The position numbers and the translations under genes are program-made. DNA of 64,000 nucleotides from positions 2,852,001 through 2,916,000 of the forward strand of contig NZ_CP197401.1 in NCBI RefSeq assembly GCF_052162025.1, in the 5' to 3' direction. Position 1 is the stretch's first letter; each line of letters starts with the position of its first letter. This document shows, one piece after another, positions 17,308 to 26,954 of this stretch. The DNA comes from Methylobacter sp015476545. Its GTDB lineage: Bacteria; Pseudomonadota; Gammaproteobacteria; Methylococcales; Methylomonadaceae. The notes under the pieces are model-generated. The model was not told the DNA's origin, made no database searches, and saw only the letters and a list, made by a program, of their open reading frames with translations.

Positions 17308-19223
17308 TGTTCAGTCTCTTGTTGAAAGAATGCCCGCACGTCCTCGATATCGCGCGTGCGCTTCATGGGCGGCACGCTGTCCAGAAAAATCTGGCCGTAG
17401 GACCGCTTCAACAGGCGAGGATCGCAGACCATCAGCACGCCCCTGTCCTTGACGTCGCGGATCAGCCGGCCGATGCCCTGTCTCAGCGCAATCACGGCGG
17501 CAGGCAGCTGGTGTTCGAAAAACGGATTGCGGCCCTGCCGTTCCATGGCGTTCAGGCGCGCTTTCAGCACCGGATCGCCGGGCGATGAGAACGGCAGCTT
17601 GTCGATGATCACGCAGGATAAGGCTTCGCCGCGCACATCGACGCCTTCCCAGAAGCTCGAGGTGCCCAGCAGAACAGCGTTGCCGGCCTCTTTGAACTGT
17701 TCCAGCAGCAGCCTTTTGGGACGGCTGCCCTGCACCAGCAACGGGTAATCCAGTTTGTCCTTTAGCAGCATTTCGGCCTGTTTCAGCGCGCGGTGACTGG
17801 TAAAGAGGAAAAATGCCCGCCCTTTGCTGGCCTGCAGGACCGGCAAGGCAAAATTCATGATAAGCGGAATAAACTCGGGATCATTCGGCTGCGGCAAGCC
17901 CTTGGGATGATAAAACAGCGACTGGTTGGCATAATCGAACGGGCTGCCCCAACTGGCGCTGGCCGCATTGGTCAAGCCCAGGTTATTCGAGAAATGATCG
18001 AACTTGTTCGCCACGCTCAGCGTCGCTGAAGTAAAGATCCAGACGGCCTGATGCCGCTGCATGAACGAGCGGAACTCGGCCGCGATATCGAGCGGCGTCC
18101 GACTCAGGGTAAAGCTTTTTTTATGGATCTCGTACCAGCGTATCCATTTGCCGCTGTCGTCTTCGATAATGATCTTCAATTGCTGAAGCAGATCTTCGGC
18201 GCGCTTGAAGCACGATTCCAGCCCCTTGGTCTTGACCGAAGCCAGCTCAAGCTGGTCGTTCAGGCGCTGCAATTGCTCTTTCACGGCATTCAAGCCAGCG
18301 GTTATTTTGGGATTGTTTTCAATTTCGTACCATTCGCCGCGCTTCAGCTCGATCCCGAAAGCCAGGCGCAGATCCCTGACTTCATGGTCCAGATCTTCAC
18401 AAGCCGTGCGCAAGGCCGGTAGGTCGGTGGCATCCTTGAAATACTCGACCAATGCATCACTGGCCAGATCGCTGAGCTGCCTGCCCCCTATATTGATGCC
18501 AAGAAAGTTTGAAGCAGTATCGGCCAATTGATGCGCCTCATCGATGATCACGACATCGGCATCCGGCAGCAGCTCGCCGAAACCGCTGTCGCGTATCGAC
18601 CAGTCGGCGCAGAGCAAGTGATGGTTAATGACCAGAAGTTCGGCTTCCTGCGCTTTCTTGCGGGCCTTGACCATAAAGCACTCGGCATAATCGGGACAAT
18701 CCTGCCCCAGGCAATTTTCTACCGACGAAGTAGCCTGATACCAGATGGGATCGGCCTCGGCAACCTCCGACATTTCCGAGACATCGCCGATTTTGGTGCG
18801 CTGCGCCCAGGACTTGATCTTTGCCAGCGCCGCCGCGTCGTCCTTGCTGAAGCCCAGGGTCGACTCAAACGCGTTCTTCAGCCGATAGCTGCATAAGTAA
18901 TTGCTGCGGCCTTTCAACAGCGCAGCCATGAAAGGCTTTTTGACGGCCTTGCGGATAACCGGCAAATCCTTATTGAACAGTTGATCCTGGAGGTTCTTGG
19001 TGCCGGTTGAAATAATGACTTTCTTACCCGATAAAATAGCCGGCACCAGATAGGCAAAAGTCTTGCCCGTACCGGTCCCTGCTTCCGCTATCAAATTCCG
19101 GCTTTCTTCGACGGCACGCACGATCGCTTCGGCCATCTCAATCTGGGCCGTTCTGGGCTGATAACCTGAAATTATCTTCGATAATGCGCCATCATTGCCA
19201 AAGAATGATTCTAATTCTGTCAC
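17304..19223 (-). CDS. ATP-dependent DNA helicase, DinG/YoaA (XPD-like) family
   Basis: This 639-residue superfamily 2 helicase has Q-motif YQPRTAQIEMAEAI, Walker A EAGTGTGKTFAYLVP and DEAH box VVIIDEAHQLAD. Four cysteines (YLCSYR, ENCLGQDCPDYAEC) match the Fe-S cluster of DinG/XPD helicases, and motif VI is QGIGRLIRD. The length and absence of an exonuclease domain favour YoaA, which helps repair stalled forks. The start is GTG at 19223. It is first in a run with tsaB. Confidence 0.92.
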   Translation of the reverse strand: MTELESFFGNDGALSKIISGYQPRTAQIEMAEAIVRAVEESRNLIAEAGTGTGKTFAYLVPAILSGKKVIISTGTKNLQDQLFNKDLPVIRKAVKKPFMAALLKGRSNYLCSYRLKNAFESTLGFSKDDAAALAKIKSWAQRTKIGDVSEMSEVAEADPIWYQATSSVENCLGQDCPDYAECFMVKARKKAQEAELLVINHHLLCADWSIRDSGFGELLPDADVVIIDEAHQLADTASNFLGINIGGRQLSDLASDALVEYFKDATDLPALRTACEDLDHEVRDLRLAFGIELKRGEWYEIENNPKITAGLNAVKEQLQRLNDQLELASVKTKGLESCFKRAEDLLQQLKIIIEDDSGKWIRWYEIHKKSFTLSRTPLDIAAEFRSFMQRHQAVWIFTSATLSVANKFDHFSNNLGLTNAASASWGSPFDYANQSLFYHPKGLPQPNDPEFIPLIMNFALPVLQASKGRAFFLFTSHRALKQAEMLLKDKLDYPLLVQGSRPKRLLLEQFKEAGNAVLLGTSSFWEGVDVRGEALSCVIIDKLPFSSPGDPVLKARLNAMERQGRNPFFEHQLPAAVIALRQGIGRLIRDVKDRGVLMVCDPRLLKRSYGQIFLDSVPPMKRTRDIEDVRAFFQQETEQ

Positions 19224-19414
19224 TTGAGAAATAATAATGCCCGCACGGGCGAACGCGGATGAACCTGTATAAAAGGGAAAATGTACGAAACAGCCTGATT
19301 CGCTTGCAGATTATACCGCGATAAATAAAACGCCGGTCGTCTGTTTAATCTAAATCCTGCAATTTTAGGGAATCTTATTGGCGCATGATTTATCAACTTC
19401 AAGCAATGCTTGTC

Positions 19415-20152
19415 TTATTTTTCCGGATTCAGGCGGCGATGCTCATTTAGATAATCCCGCCGGTGCATGGGGCCTATCAGTATCAAGCCAGCTAAAAAGC
19501 CGCCGGCATGCGCCCAGAATGCGATATTGGCAGGCCCTTCCGCACCGAATAGACTGCTGAGCAACTGAATGAAAAACCAGAGCCCAAGCATATACACAGC
19601 CGGGATTACCGCCGTTGTGAGAAAAAAGCCTATCGGGATCAAAGCGTAAATAGAAGCCCTGGGGTACAACCTGGCGTAGGCGCCCATCACGCCGCCGACG
19701 GCGCCGGATGCACCAACCATCGGCGTGATCGCTGCCGGATCGGCTGCGATTTGCGCCACAGCCGCCGCTATGGTGCAGGCCAAATAAAAGACTATAAAAC
19801 GGACTCCTCCCATTGAATCCTCGACATTATCGCCGAAAATCCACAGGAACCAGAGATTGCTGATGATATGAAACCAACTGCCATGCAGAAAGGCATGCGT
19901 GATCAAGGTTGTGAGGCTGCCTTTACCGTCAAGGACGCAACCCACATCTTCAACCAGCGGAACAACAGTGCCAGGCGGCACAGTACCAAGCAGATCGCCA
20001 GGAATCAGGCTGTAAAGGCAAAATGACTTGATCAGAGGCATAACGCTTCCGCCGCCCTGAATAAAAAGCCATACCGCAATATTAAGCCCTATAATGATGA
20101 CGGTTGTTACTGGCGGACGTACCCTCGGATTTTCATCTCTGATTGGAAACAT
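19415..20152 (-). CDS. Rhomboid-family intramembrane serine protease
   Basis: This 245-residue protein with about six membrane segments has HAFLHGSWFHIISNLWFLWIF, catalytic serine motif MVGASGAVGGVMGAY and catalytic histidine in FWAHAGGFLAGL. A long extracytoplasmic loop after the first membrane segment contains two cysteines. It begins MFPIRDENPRVRPPV, characteristic of this bacterial subgroup. Substrates are unknown, and it stands alone. Confidence 0.92.
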   Translation of the reverse strand: MFPIRDENPRVRPPVTTVIIIGLNIAVWLFIQGGGSVMPLIKSFCLYSLIPGDLLGTVPPGTVVPLVEDVGCVLDGKGSLTTLITHAFLHGSWFHIISNLWFLWIFGDNVEDSMGGVRFIVFYLACTIAAAVAQIAADPAAITPMVGASGAVGGVMGAYARLYPRASIYALIPIGFFLTTAVIPAVYMLGLWFFIQLLSSLFGAEGPANIAFWAHAGGFLAGLILIGPMHRRDYLNEHRRLNPEK

Positions 20153-20322
20153 AACCTTTTCCTTAACGATTAGCTGTTTATAACCTAATTGTGCGGTAAA
20201 TAGATAGGCGTGTCACTACCTAAAAATTTGGTAAAGCATTATCCACCGTAAATAACGGTTTCAACCCGCATCAGCACGAATGCACGTTTATATTCGCATA
20301 CTGGATTCAAAGCTGCCCCGGC

Positions 20323-20982
20323 TTATAAGGCGAAATGATAGAGTCTTTTATTGGAGGTATCGATCTTATATAGCGCTTTTCTGGCTGCCAATAACAATTC
20401 ATCGAGCGTCTTGCCGTTTTTGGGATAAATCGATATGCCGATACGGCTTGATAATGAAAGATTCCGGTATTCTATTTGTATAGCTTCTTCAATGCTTTTA
20501 AGCAGCCTTTCAGATAATAGGCAAAGCTCTTCCTCCGATTGAAAAAACGGCACGAACAAATACACTTCACTGCTATCCAGCTTTACTGCAAACTCGTCTT
20601 TTCTGCTCAAGCTTATGATTCTGTTACAGATATCATTCAACAGAGATTCGCACTCCTGACGCCCCAGCGCGTGATCCATGCTTATGCAATCACCCACGAA
20701 CACATCAAGAAAGGCTATACGCATACCATATCTATCGGCTTTCGTTTTAAAGAAAGAGAATATCCTTTCCAGCTCTGCCCTGTTGATTAATGCAGGCGGT
20801 GCCGATGGGTCATCCTGAGCCGTCTTTATGGCTCGCTGTTCATCTTTGGCATTGTCAATTTTTTGCTTTTCCACGGCATCAAGTTGAGCTTTTTCAACAT
20901 CTGTTTCCCTATTTTTGCCGAATAACCAGCCCCAGGCCTTGCCGATGTCATCAAGCCCTCGATGTGATGTCTTTTTTTCCAT
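20323..20982 (-). CDS. Degenerate GGDEF-domain protein
   Basis: This 219-residue soluble protein has a charged N-terminal helix region (1-70) and then a GGDEF-like fold. The C-terminal RIGISIYPKNGKTLDELLLAARKALY is typical of diguanylate cyclases. The signature loop reads LDSSEVYLF where GG(D/E)EF is expected, so c-di-GMP synthesis is unlikely. It may bind a partner or nucleotide. There is no sensor domain and no linked cyclase. Confidence 0.82.
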   Translation of the reverse strand: MEKKTSHRGLDDIGKAWGWLFGKNRETDVEKAQLDAVEKQKIDNAKDEQRAIKTAQDDPSAPPALINRAELERIFSFFKTKADRYGMRIAFLDVFVGDCISMDHALGRQECESLLNDICNRIISLSRKDEFAVKLDSSEVYLFVPFFQSEEELCLLSERLLKSIEEAIQIEYRNLSLSSRIGISIYPKNGKTLDELLLAARKALYKIDTSNKRLYHFAL

Positions 20983-21498
20983 AACTCTCCTTATTCTTCT
21001 AAAAAAACCGCTCTCGGTGCGACCGCATCAGCCTCTCTGCCAATACCGGCAGACAGAAGCCGCCTCAATCAAAAAAACGTCATTCAGACGCGCCTATTCC
21101 TGCTAACCATCCGTTATAGTAGAAACAAATCCGGCCATTATCTATCCGTATCATTATCTAAGTGATCCTACGAATACTTTTAATACATTCGATTCGCTAT
21201 AAATAGCCATAATCCTGTTCAGGTTTTTGCTCACTCGCTAGCTCATGTTGAATAGACTTGATTATCAACGATGCGGATTGAGATAAGCCTGCGGCAATTT
21301 AAACCTGCCGGCGGTTAACCGCCGCCGGAAAGATATCAGCAAACATTAACATGCGCCTGCGGAACTTACCGATATGACAAAAATCATTGGCGAAAAACCC
21401 AAATCGTCTATTGGCTCCACCAATATAAGCGCCTTTCATCCTGATATTTAGTCATGCTATTGAAGCATCTCGATCATTATACTTAAGGCATAGAACAA
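20983..21498. other. Intergenic region, divergent promoters expected
   Basis: This 516-base gap lies between the divergent GGDEF-like and small Cys-containing genes. It is AT-rich and contains a perfect 16-base palindrome, CGGCGGTTAACCGCCG, at 21309-21324 within a slightly longer imperfect hairpin. No coding or RNA gene was identified. Confidence 0.5.
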
Positions 21499-21744
21499 AT
21501 GGCTGATCGCATTAATAGACCACAAGTCGGAGCGCCTGATCCAGAATTAAACACCTCGCCGATCCTTGAAGAGTATCCGTTGGAAGCCCAGGATTTCAAA
21601 CTTCAGCAACCCGGCGCCAAGAGCTGCCTGTTCAATAATAGGCGATATGATCATGACGCCTATGTCTGCAGCGGCGACAATTTATTGCATTGCGATTACG
21701 GTGTCTGGATAAAAGCCGGTTCCTGTGATCCCGACAACATTTAA
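21499..21744 (+). CDS. Small Cys-containing protein of unknown function
   Basis: This 81-residue protein has no signal peptide. Its N-terminal half is Pro/Glu-rich, and the second half has four cysteines in SCLFNNRRYDHDAYVCSG, LHCDYGVWIKAGSC. The C-x-N-x-x-x-Y...W-x-x-x-x-x-C layout is reminiscent of DUF1496-like domains, but I am not sure. It precedes a DksA/TraR-type gene by 74 bases on the same strand. The cysteine spacing suggests metal binding or a disulfide fold. Confidence 0.65.
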   Translation: MADRINRPQVGAPDPELNTSPILEEYPLEAQDFKLQQPGAKSCLFNNRRYDHDAYVCSGDNLLHCDYGVWIKAGSCDPDNI

Positions 21745-21818
21745 CAACCCAAACCATGCCGTTATTGATCAATGAATTTCAATACCGGGCATATCATCAC
21801 CTCTAAAGGTTTCTAATC

Positions 21819-22226
21819 ATGCATAAATTATCTGAATTCCAGGTCAACAATTTCAAAAGGCAGTTAAAAAGCCGCTATATGGAGCTGCGCAATGAAATAC
21901 GCGAAGAACTGATGTCTTATGACAATCAACAATACAGGGAGCTGGCCGGGGCGGTTCATGACTCAGGGGATGAATCGGTAGCGGACCTTCTTGTTGATAT
22001 CAACCTCGCCAGCATAGACCGGCACGTGCATGAAATAAACGATATCGACGCCGCGCTGATGCGCATCGCCGAGGGCCACTACGGCATCTGTATCGAGTGC
22101 GATTCGCCCATAGCGTTCAAGCGTCTACTGGTCTACCCTGCCGCAAAACGCTGCATCGTCTGCCAGACGCTTTATGAAAGAACCTATGCCGCCAGAATAA
22201 CGCCTGACCTGGAAGTCAACCTGTAA
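21819..22226 (+). CDS. DksA/TraR-family C4 zinc-finger protein
   Basis: This 135-residue protein has an N-terminal coiled coil and the C-terminal finger YGICIECDSPIAFKRL ... KRCIVCQ, with four cysteines spaced as in TraR/DksA proteins. The coiled-coil tip carries acidic residues (DSGDESVAD), though not exactly the DksA DxxDxA motif. Family members bind the RNA polymerase secondary channel. It is not the main DksA by length and motif, and its specific role is unknown. AAAGG provides a ribosome-binding site. Confidence 0.87.
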   Translation: MHKLSEFQVNNFKRQLKSRYMELRNEIREELMSYDNQQYRELAGAVHDSGDESVADLLVDINLASIDRHVHEINDIDAALMRIAEGHYGICIECDSPIAFKRLLVYPAAKRCIVCQTLYERTYAARITPDLEVNL

Positions 22227-22271
22227 AACACGCCTCTATAGCGCAGGGATTGTTTGAGTCCGATTTATGAC

Positions 22272-23504
22272 TCATTGATCCGCAATCCTTGCCGCACCGG
22301 GCAGCCGGTTATCCTCGATTATCTTATCAATCAGGGCATCGGCTCCTTCGAGCTGGGCATCATAAACATCGGTCATATACGTTCCCGGCGGCGTCGTAGT
22401 CAAAGGCTCCAGCACTGAGCGCCCCGGCTTGCGGGTATCGATGCGCGTGATTGCCGAAAGTCCGGGACGCAACGGATGCGCGCGCAGTTCCTCCGGATTC
22501 AGGCTGATCCTCACGGGCACGCGCTCGCTGATATGGATATAGTTGCCGGTGGCGTTTTCCGGCGGCAGCAGGCCGAATACGCTGCCGGTGCCTGCGCCCA
22601 GTCCGAGCACCTCGCCGTGATAGACCACATCCGTCCCGTACAGATCGACGGTGATTTCGACCGGCTGTCCCGGCTGCACGAAAGTCAATTCGCTTTCCAG
22701 AAAGTTGGCCTCTATCCATAAATAATCCAACGGCACGATAGCCAGCAGCGGCGTATCCGGCCGCACCTGTTCACCGGGCTGAATGCTGCGTTTGGCGACG
22801 AATCCCGACACCGGCGCCACGATGTCCTGCCTGACCCGGTCCAGATAGGCCCGTTTGAGGGCCGCGGCGGCCTGCTGGACCTTGGGATTGTCAACCAGAC
22901 CGGCGCCATGCACCAGGGCCTCGGCCCCGCTCAGTTCGGCGCGGATCTGCCTGATGGCGGCTTCGAGTTCGAGAACGAGGAACTGCGTATCCTCGATCTG
23001 CTGCGCCGAAACGGCGCCGTCTTCGGCCACGCTACGGTAGCGCGCGAGGTCGCGGCGGCTTCGATTGAGCGCAGCTTCCTTTTCGGCAAGCCGCTGGCGC
23101 AGCGTCTCAACCTTGCTGAACAGGATTTCAACCTGACGCACGGCCTCGGCCAGATCGGCCTGCGCCCGCTCCAGAGCAACCTGGGCATCCAGGCCATCAA
23201 GACGCATCAGTACGTCACCCTCGTGCACGTATTGCGTATTGTCGACGCGCACATCCACGATCGTGCCGCTGGTCTGCGCCTTCAACGAGGCCAGATTGCC
23301 GGTGACGTAGGCATCATTGGTAACCACGAAATGCCGGTTATGGAACTGCCAGTAGCTCAAATAAACAAGCCCGGCCAGGCCGGCTACCGAGGCAACCAGA
23401 GCCAGACGGCGCGCCCGCAGATCCCGCCACCGTCGACGGCGTTTGGCCGCCACTCTCGGCGTCATTTTAAGCGGACTGATTTTGCTGTCTTGCGTTTTAT
23501 TCAT
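22272..23504 (-). CDS. HlyD/EmrA-type membrane fusion protein of a tripartite efflux pump
   Basis: This 410-residue protein has a cytoplasmic basic N-terminus, one membrane segment (about 33-50), a lipoyl/barrel half-motif VTNDAYVTGNLASLKAQTSGTI (split around residue 60-80), a long coiled-coil hairpin (100-200) and the second barrel half IVAPVSGFVAKRSIQPGEQV. It links the inner-membrane transporter to the outer-membrane channel. The start overlaps the channel gene by 8 bases. Third gene of the efflux operon. Confidence 0.92.
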   Translation of the reverse strand: MNKTQDSKISPLKMTPRVAAKRRRRWRDLRARRLALVASVAGLAGLVYLSYWQFHNRHFVVTNDAYVTGNLASLKAQTSGTIVDVRVDNTQYVHEGDVLMRLDGLDAQVALERAQADLAEAVRQVEILFSKVETLRQRLAEKEAALNRSRRDLARYRSVAEDGAVSAQQIEDTQFLVLELEAAIRQIRAELSGAEALVHGAGLVDNPKVQQAAAALKRAYLDRVRQDIVAPVSGFVAKRSIQPGEQVRPDTPLLAIVPLDYLWIEANFLESELTFVQPGQPVEITVDLYGTDVVYHGEVLGLGAGTGSVFGLLPPENATGNYIHISERVPVRISLNPEELRAHPLRPGLSAITRIDTRKPGRSVLEPLTTTPPGTYMTDVYDAQLEGADALIDKIIEDNRLPGAARIADQ

Positions 23505-24960
23505 ACTGTGTTGCCTTGCTTTCGTAACCGCCGCCCAGAGCTTCGATCAGCCCGACCGCCGCCTGAAGATGTCCGGCTTGTAACTCGCTGAGTTTCAGTT
23601 GCTGTTCGATCATCTGCATATCAGCCTCGATCTCGCTGTCGCGCGTATTGAGGCCGGCCCGAAAACGTTTTTCGTTCAGCGCGGCTTCCGCCTCGGCGGC
23701 GTGCAACGCCCGCTCCTGGGCCTCGTCATGTTCCCGGCTTTTGCGCCAGTGCGCCAGCGCATCGGCCACTTGCTGCACCGCGTTCAGCAAGGCTTCGTTA
23801 TAACTTTCCACGGCGGCATCGTAACCGGCCTGCTCGTTCTTCAGGGAGGCTTCCAGGCGCCCGCCTTCGAAGATCGGCAACGTCACGGTCGGCCCGATCG
23901 AATAAGCCACGCTGGCGCCATTGGAAAGGAACAGGTCCTTCAGATTCAGGCTGTGCAAGCCTGCGAAACCCACCAGGTTGACGTCGGGGTAAAATTCGGT
24001 TTCGGCGACTTTCACCAACTTGGCGGCCGCCTTGACCCGCCAAAGCGCCGCGGCCACGTCCGGCCGGTGAGCCAGCAGGCCTATCGACAATGACTCGGGC
24101 AACGGGAACGGCCCGGTAAAGGCGCTCTCTGAGGTTGTGATGACGTTGCCCCAATCCACCCCCTGCCCCGACAGCGCGGCCAGCCGGTTGCGCAGCACCC
24201 GGGCCTCAGCGCGCAAGCTGGCTTCCCGCTGATGCGCTGCTTCCAGCTTCTGCTCGGCGGCGTGGACAGGATCCTGCTTGTCAATGCCCTTATCCCGGCG
24301 CAACTTGGCAAGACGCAGCATTTCTTCGGCATCGGCAATCAATGCCTGGGCCAGCTTGATCTCGTCCTCGGCAGAACATAAGCGGAAATAGCTGCGTGCG
24401 ATGGAGGTGCTCAAAATCAGTTTCGCCACGGCCAGTTCCGACGCCTGCGCCTGCTCCCTGCCCAGTGCCGCTTCCAGCGCAGCCCTGTCCTTGCCCCAAA
24501 GATCGAGATGATAACGAAACACCAGCGGGTCAATGTAAGCTCCAACGGCAGTTGTCCCGCCGGTAGGGCCATAGAAGTCGGTCTCGGAAAAATGGCGCAG
24601 ATGAACGTCGGCGCTGGCTCCCACGCTGGGCAGCATCTCGGCGGCCTGATAATCGGCCACGGCCTGCGCCTGGCCCAGTCTGGCCCGGACAATCCGCAGT
24701 GCCGGGCTTCCGCTCAACGCCGTTTCCACCAGCCGCTCCAGTTCCGGATTGTGAAAGTCGCGCCACCATTGAGCTCTCGGCCATTCCCTGATGCGCTTTT
24801 CGACGGCCGGATCGGCATTCGCGGTTTGCTCCAGGCTCGGCATATCCAGCAATTTTGCCCTGTTGCCGGCCTCCGGCAGCAGGGCGCAGCCATTGCCCAG
24901 CAACATCAGGCCGGTCAGCAACCCTGTTATTGTTCGACGTTTACCAGTTTGTCTGCGCAT
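23497..24960 (-). CDS. NodT-family outer-membrane efflux lipoprotein (TolC-like)
   Basis: This 487-residue protein has a lipoprotein-like signal ending in LLGNGC (Cys about 25), then two outer-membrane efflux repeats. Typical features are WWRDFHNPELERLVETAL, LLAHRPDVAAALWRVKAA and SIGPTVTLPIFEGGRL. It provides the outer-membrane channel for the adjacent HlyD and MFS components. It starts 3 bases after the MFS stop. Confidence 0.93.
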   Translation of the reverse strand: MRRQTGKRRTITGLLTGLMLLGNGCALLPEAGNRAKLLDMPSLEQTANADPAVEKRIREWPRAQWWRDFHNPELERLVETALSGSPALRIVRARLGQAQAVADYQAAEMLPSVGASADVHLRHFSETDFYGPTGGTTAVGAYIDPLVFRYHLDLWGKDRAALEAALGREQAQASELAVAKLILSTSIARSYFRLCSAEDEIKLAQALIADAEEMLRLAKLRRDKGIDKQDPVHAAEQKLEAAHQREASLRAEARVLRNRLAALSGQGVDWGNVITTSESAFTGPFPLPESLSIGLLAHRPDVAAALWRVKAAAKLVKVAETEFYPDVNLVGFAGLHSLNLKDLFLSNGASVAYSIGPTVTLPIFEGGRLEASLKNEQAGYDAAVESYNEALLNAVQQVADALAHWRKSREHDEAQERALHAAEAEAALNEKRFRAGLNTRDSEIEADMQMIEQQLKLSELQAGHLQAAVGLIEALGGGYESKATQYE

Positions 24961-24963
24961 CGG

Positions 24964-26616
24964 TTAGGGCTCCTCAACCAGCGCTTCCAGGGCCGTTTCG
25001 CGCAGGGCACGCTTGGGCGAGGGCCGGCGCGTAGGGCCAGTCGGATGAGCAAACCAGACCAGGGCCGCGAGTCCCAGAAATATCCAGGCCGCCAGGCGGA
25101 ACGTGTCGTTGAGACCCAGAATAGCGGCATGCCCGCCTGCCAAGCCGGCCAGCTTGGCCGTGGCAATCTGACCATGCATGCCGGCCGCATTCAGGCTAGC
25201 GATGGTCTCTCTGCCCAAGGTATCGTAAGACGTCAGCGTTTCGATCAATCGGCTCTGATGAAATGCGGCGCGACGCTCCCAGATCACGCCGAGCAGCGGC
25301 GATGCGATGCTGCCGCCCAGCACGCGCAACATGCCACCCAACTCCACAGCCTGATTTTGACGCCGCGGCGTCAGTCCGGACAGGAATAGCGTCGTGAGCG
25401 GCACAAACAGCCCGCCCAGACAAAAACCTTCCAATACCTGAGATCCGAGCGATTCGCTGAACAAACTGTTGCGCCGGAAAAAATCGTAATCGCTGGTCCA
25501 GAAACAAAACACGGCGAAACTCGCCAGATTCAAGCTGGCCAGCCGGCGTGCGTCGAAGTAATGGCTGATCCGATGGAAAAAGGCAGCCATGGGCTTGGCC
25601 AGAAATATCAGAGGCAGCAGTACGGAACCGACCATGAATGAGGTATAGCCGGCCACTGATTGCAGGCGCACCAGCAGAATCGACAGCAGGCCGTACATGA
25701 GCAGAAAGCTCACGCTCAGGGTGATAGATCCGATGACAAAATTGCGGCGCGCAAACAGGCGCATGTCCAGCAGCGGATGGCGTTCGGCCAGCTCCCAAAT
25801 GACGAAACAGGCCAGCGCCAACAGGCCGATGAGCACCAGCGATACGATCAGGCCGGAATTGTACCAGTCTGCATCCTGACCCTGATTCATTACCGTCTGC
25901 AAACAGCCCAGCGCTACTGCCAGCAACAGAAAGCCGATACGGTCAAAGGGCAGTTTCGCAGGTTGATCCATCCGGTCGGACAGCAAGGCCCAAACCAGCC
26001 CCGCCGAAACAAGCGGCAGCGGCACATTGAGATAGAACAGCCAGCGCCAGCCCAGTGTATCGGCGATCAAGCCGCCTGCCGCCGGCCCCAGCGTGAACGG
26101 GCTCAGCGAAGCCATGCTCCAGAGCGCGACGGCGAAACCTTTTTTGGAGTCCGGATATTCATTCAGCAACAAGGTCTGCGACAAAGGTATCGTCAAGCCT
26201 CCGAAAAACCCTTGAAGAACCCGGCCTAGCAAAAACCAGATCAAATCATCCGTGACAGAACAAAGCAGCGATCCCGAAACCATCAGCATCATGGCCGCAA
26301 TAAACAGGCGTACTCTGCCGAAGCGCACTGCCATCCATGAACTGACAGGCAGGGCCATCGCCATGCTGATGAAATAATACGACTGCATCCAGCTTGCGTG
26401 GCTCGGGCTGACCCCCAGTCCGCCGGTGGCATGCAAACTGATGGATGCAAATGCGCCGGTATTGAAAAGCACCAGCATGTTTCCGAGCAGCAATGCGAAG
26501 TTGAGCAGGATAAAATGCGTCCTGTTCAAGCTGACTTGGCTCGCCTTGACCGCATTCAGGCTGTCGGGCTTCGTTGGTGGCGGGACATGCCGCGCTTTTT
26601 TGCGGACGATAGTCAT
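24964..26616 (-). CDS. EmrB/QacA-type MFS drug transporter
   Basis: This 550-residue transporter has about 14 membrane segments. Visible motifs are ASWMQSYYFISMAMALPVSS, WMAVRFGRVRLF (motif A) and QGFFGGLTIPLSQTLL. GWRWLFYLNVPLPLV is characteristic of DHA2/EmrB proteins. It is first in the operon with the channel and fusion protein, so all three pump layers are co-encoded. GAGAGG precedes the ATG. No regulator gene is adjacent. The drug or metabolite exported is unknown. Confidence 0.92.
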   Translation of the reverse strand: MTIVRKKARHVPPPTKPDSLNAVKASQVSLNRTHFILLNFALLLGNMLVLFNTGAFASISLHATGGLGVSPSHASWMQSYYFISMAMALPVSSWMAVRFGRVRLFIAAMMLMVSGSLLCSVTDDLIWFLLGRVLQGFFGGLTIPLSQTLLLNEYPDSKKGFAVALWSMASLSPFTLGPAAGGLIADTLGWRWLFYLNVPLPLVSAGLVWALLSDRMDQPAKLPFDRIGFLLLAVALGCLQTVMNQGQDADWYNSGLIVSLVLIGLLALACFVIWELAERHPLLDMRLFARRNFVIGSITLSVSFLLMYGLLSILLVRLQSVAGYTSFMVGSVLLPLIFLAKPMAAFFHRISHYFDARRLASLNLASFAVFCFWTSDYDFFRRNSLFSESLGSQVLEGFCLGGLFVPLTTLFLSGLTPRRQNQAVELGGMLRVLGGSIASPLLGVIWERRAAFHQSRLIETLTSYDTLGRETIASLNAAGMHGQIATAKLAGLAGGHAAILGLNDTFRLAAWIFLGLAALVWFAHPTGPTRRPSPKRALRETALEALVEEP

Positions 26617-26921
26617 GATGGAAACCTCTCATTAGAATATTATGATATCCAATAAGAGCAATTTCCCTGCCAAAGTAAAAAAATTAAAAAATATCCAATG
26701 AAATCAAAAAATTATTATCAACTTTCGGCAGAGCGTCAGCGATAAGACGTTACGAATAATTACTTAATATCGTTAAATAACGAAATATCGTAATTATTGC
26801 TGCTTTCGGTGACGGATTGATTAATCCTGTACGAGTACCTGAGCAGGAGATAACTAGAAAACGGCTCCATGCGTTTCCACATTCACCGTATTTTCCTGAG
26901 GCTTGACAATGCTGGAACAAT
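26617..26921 (-). promoter_or_regulatory. Upstream region of the efflux operon with nested inverted repeats
   Basis: Bases 26755-26763 (AATAATTAC) and 26790-26798 (GTAATTATT) form an inverted repeat. Between them lies a second, nested one (ATATCGTTA, AA, TAACGAAATAT). The region is very AT-rich. Such symmetry about 140-150 bases upstream of the operon start could be a repressor operator or simply a cruciform. No promoter boxes could be assigned with confidence. Confidence 0.35.
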
Positions 26922-26954
26922 AAAAAAACCGCCTTCGGCTACCCGAAAGGCGGT
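26922..26954 (-). terminator. Intrinsic terminator of the first PEP-CTERM gene
   Basis: On the minus strand, ACCGCCTTTCGG pairs with CCGAAGGCGGT (one bulged base) and is followed by a run of seven T. It lies about 28 bases after the stop of the gene at 26982-27578. Confidence 0.85.
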
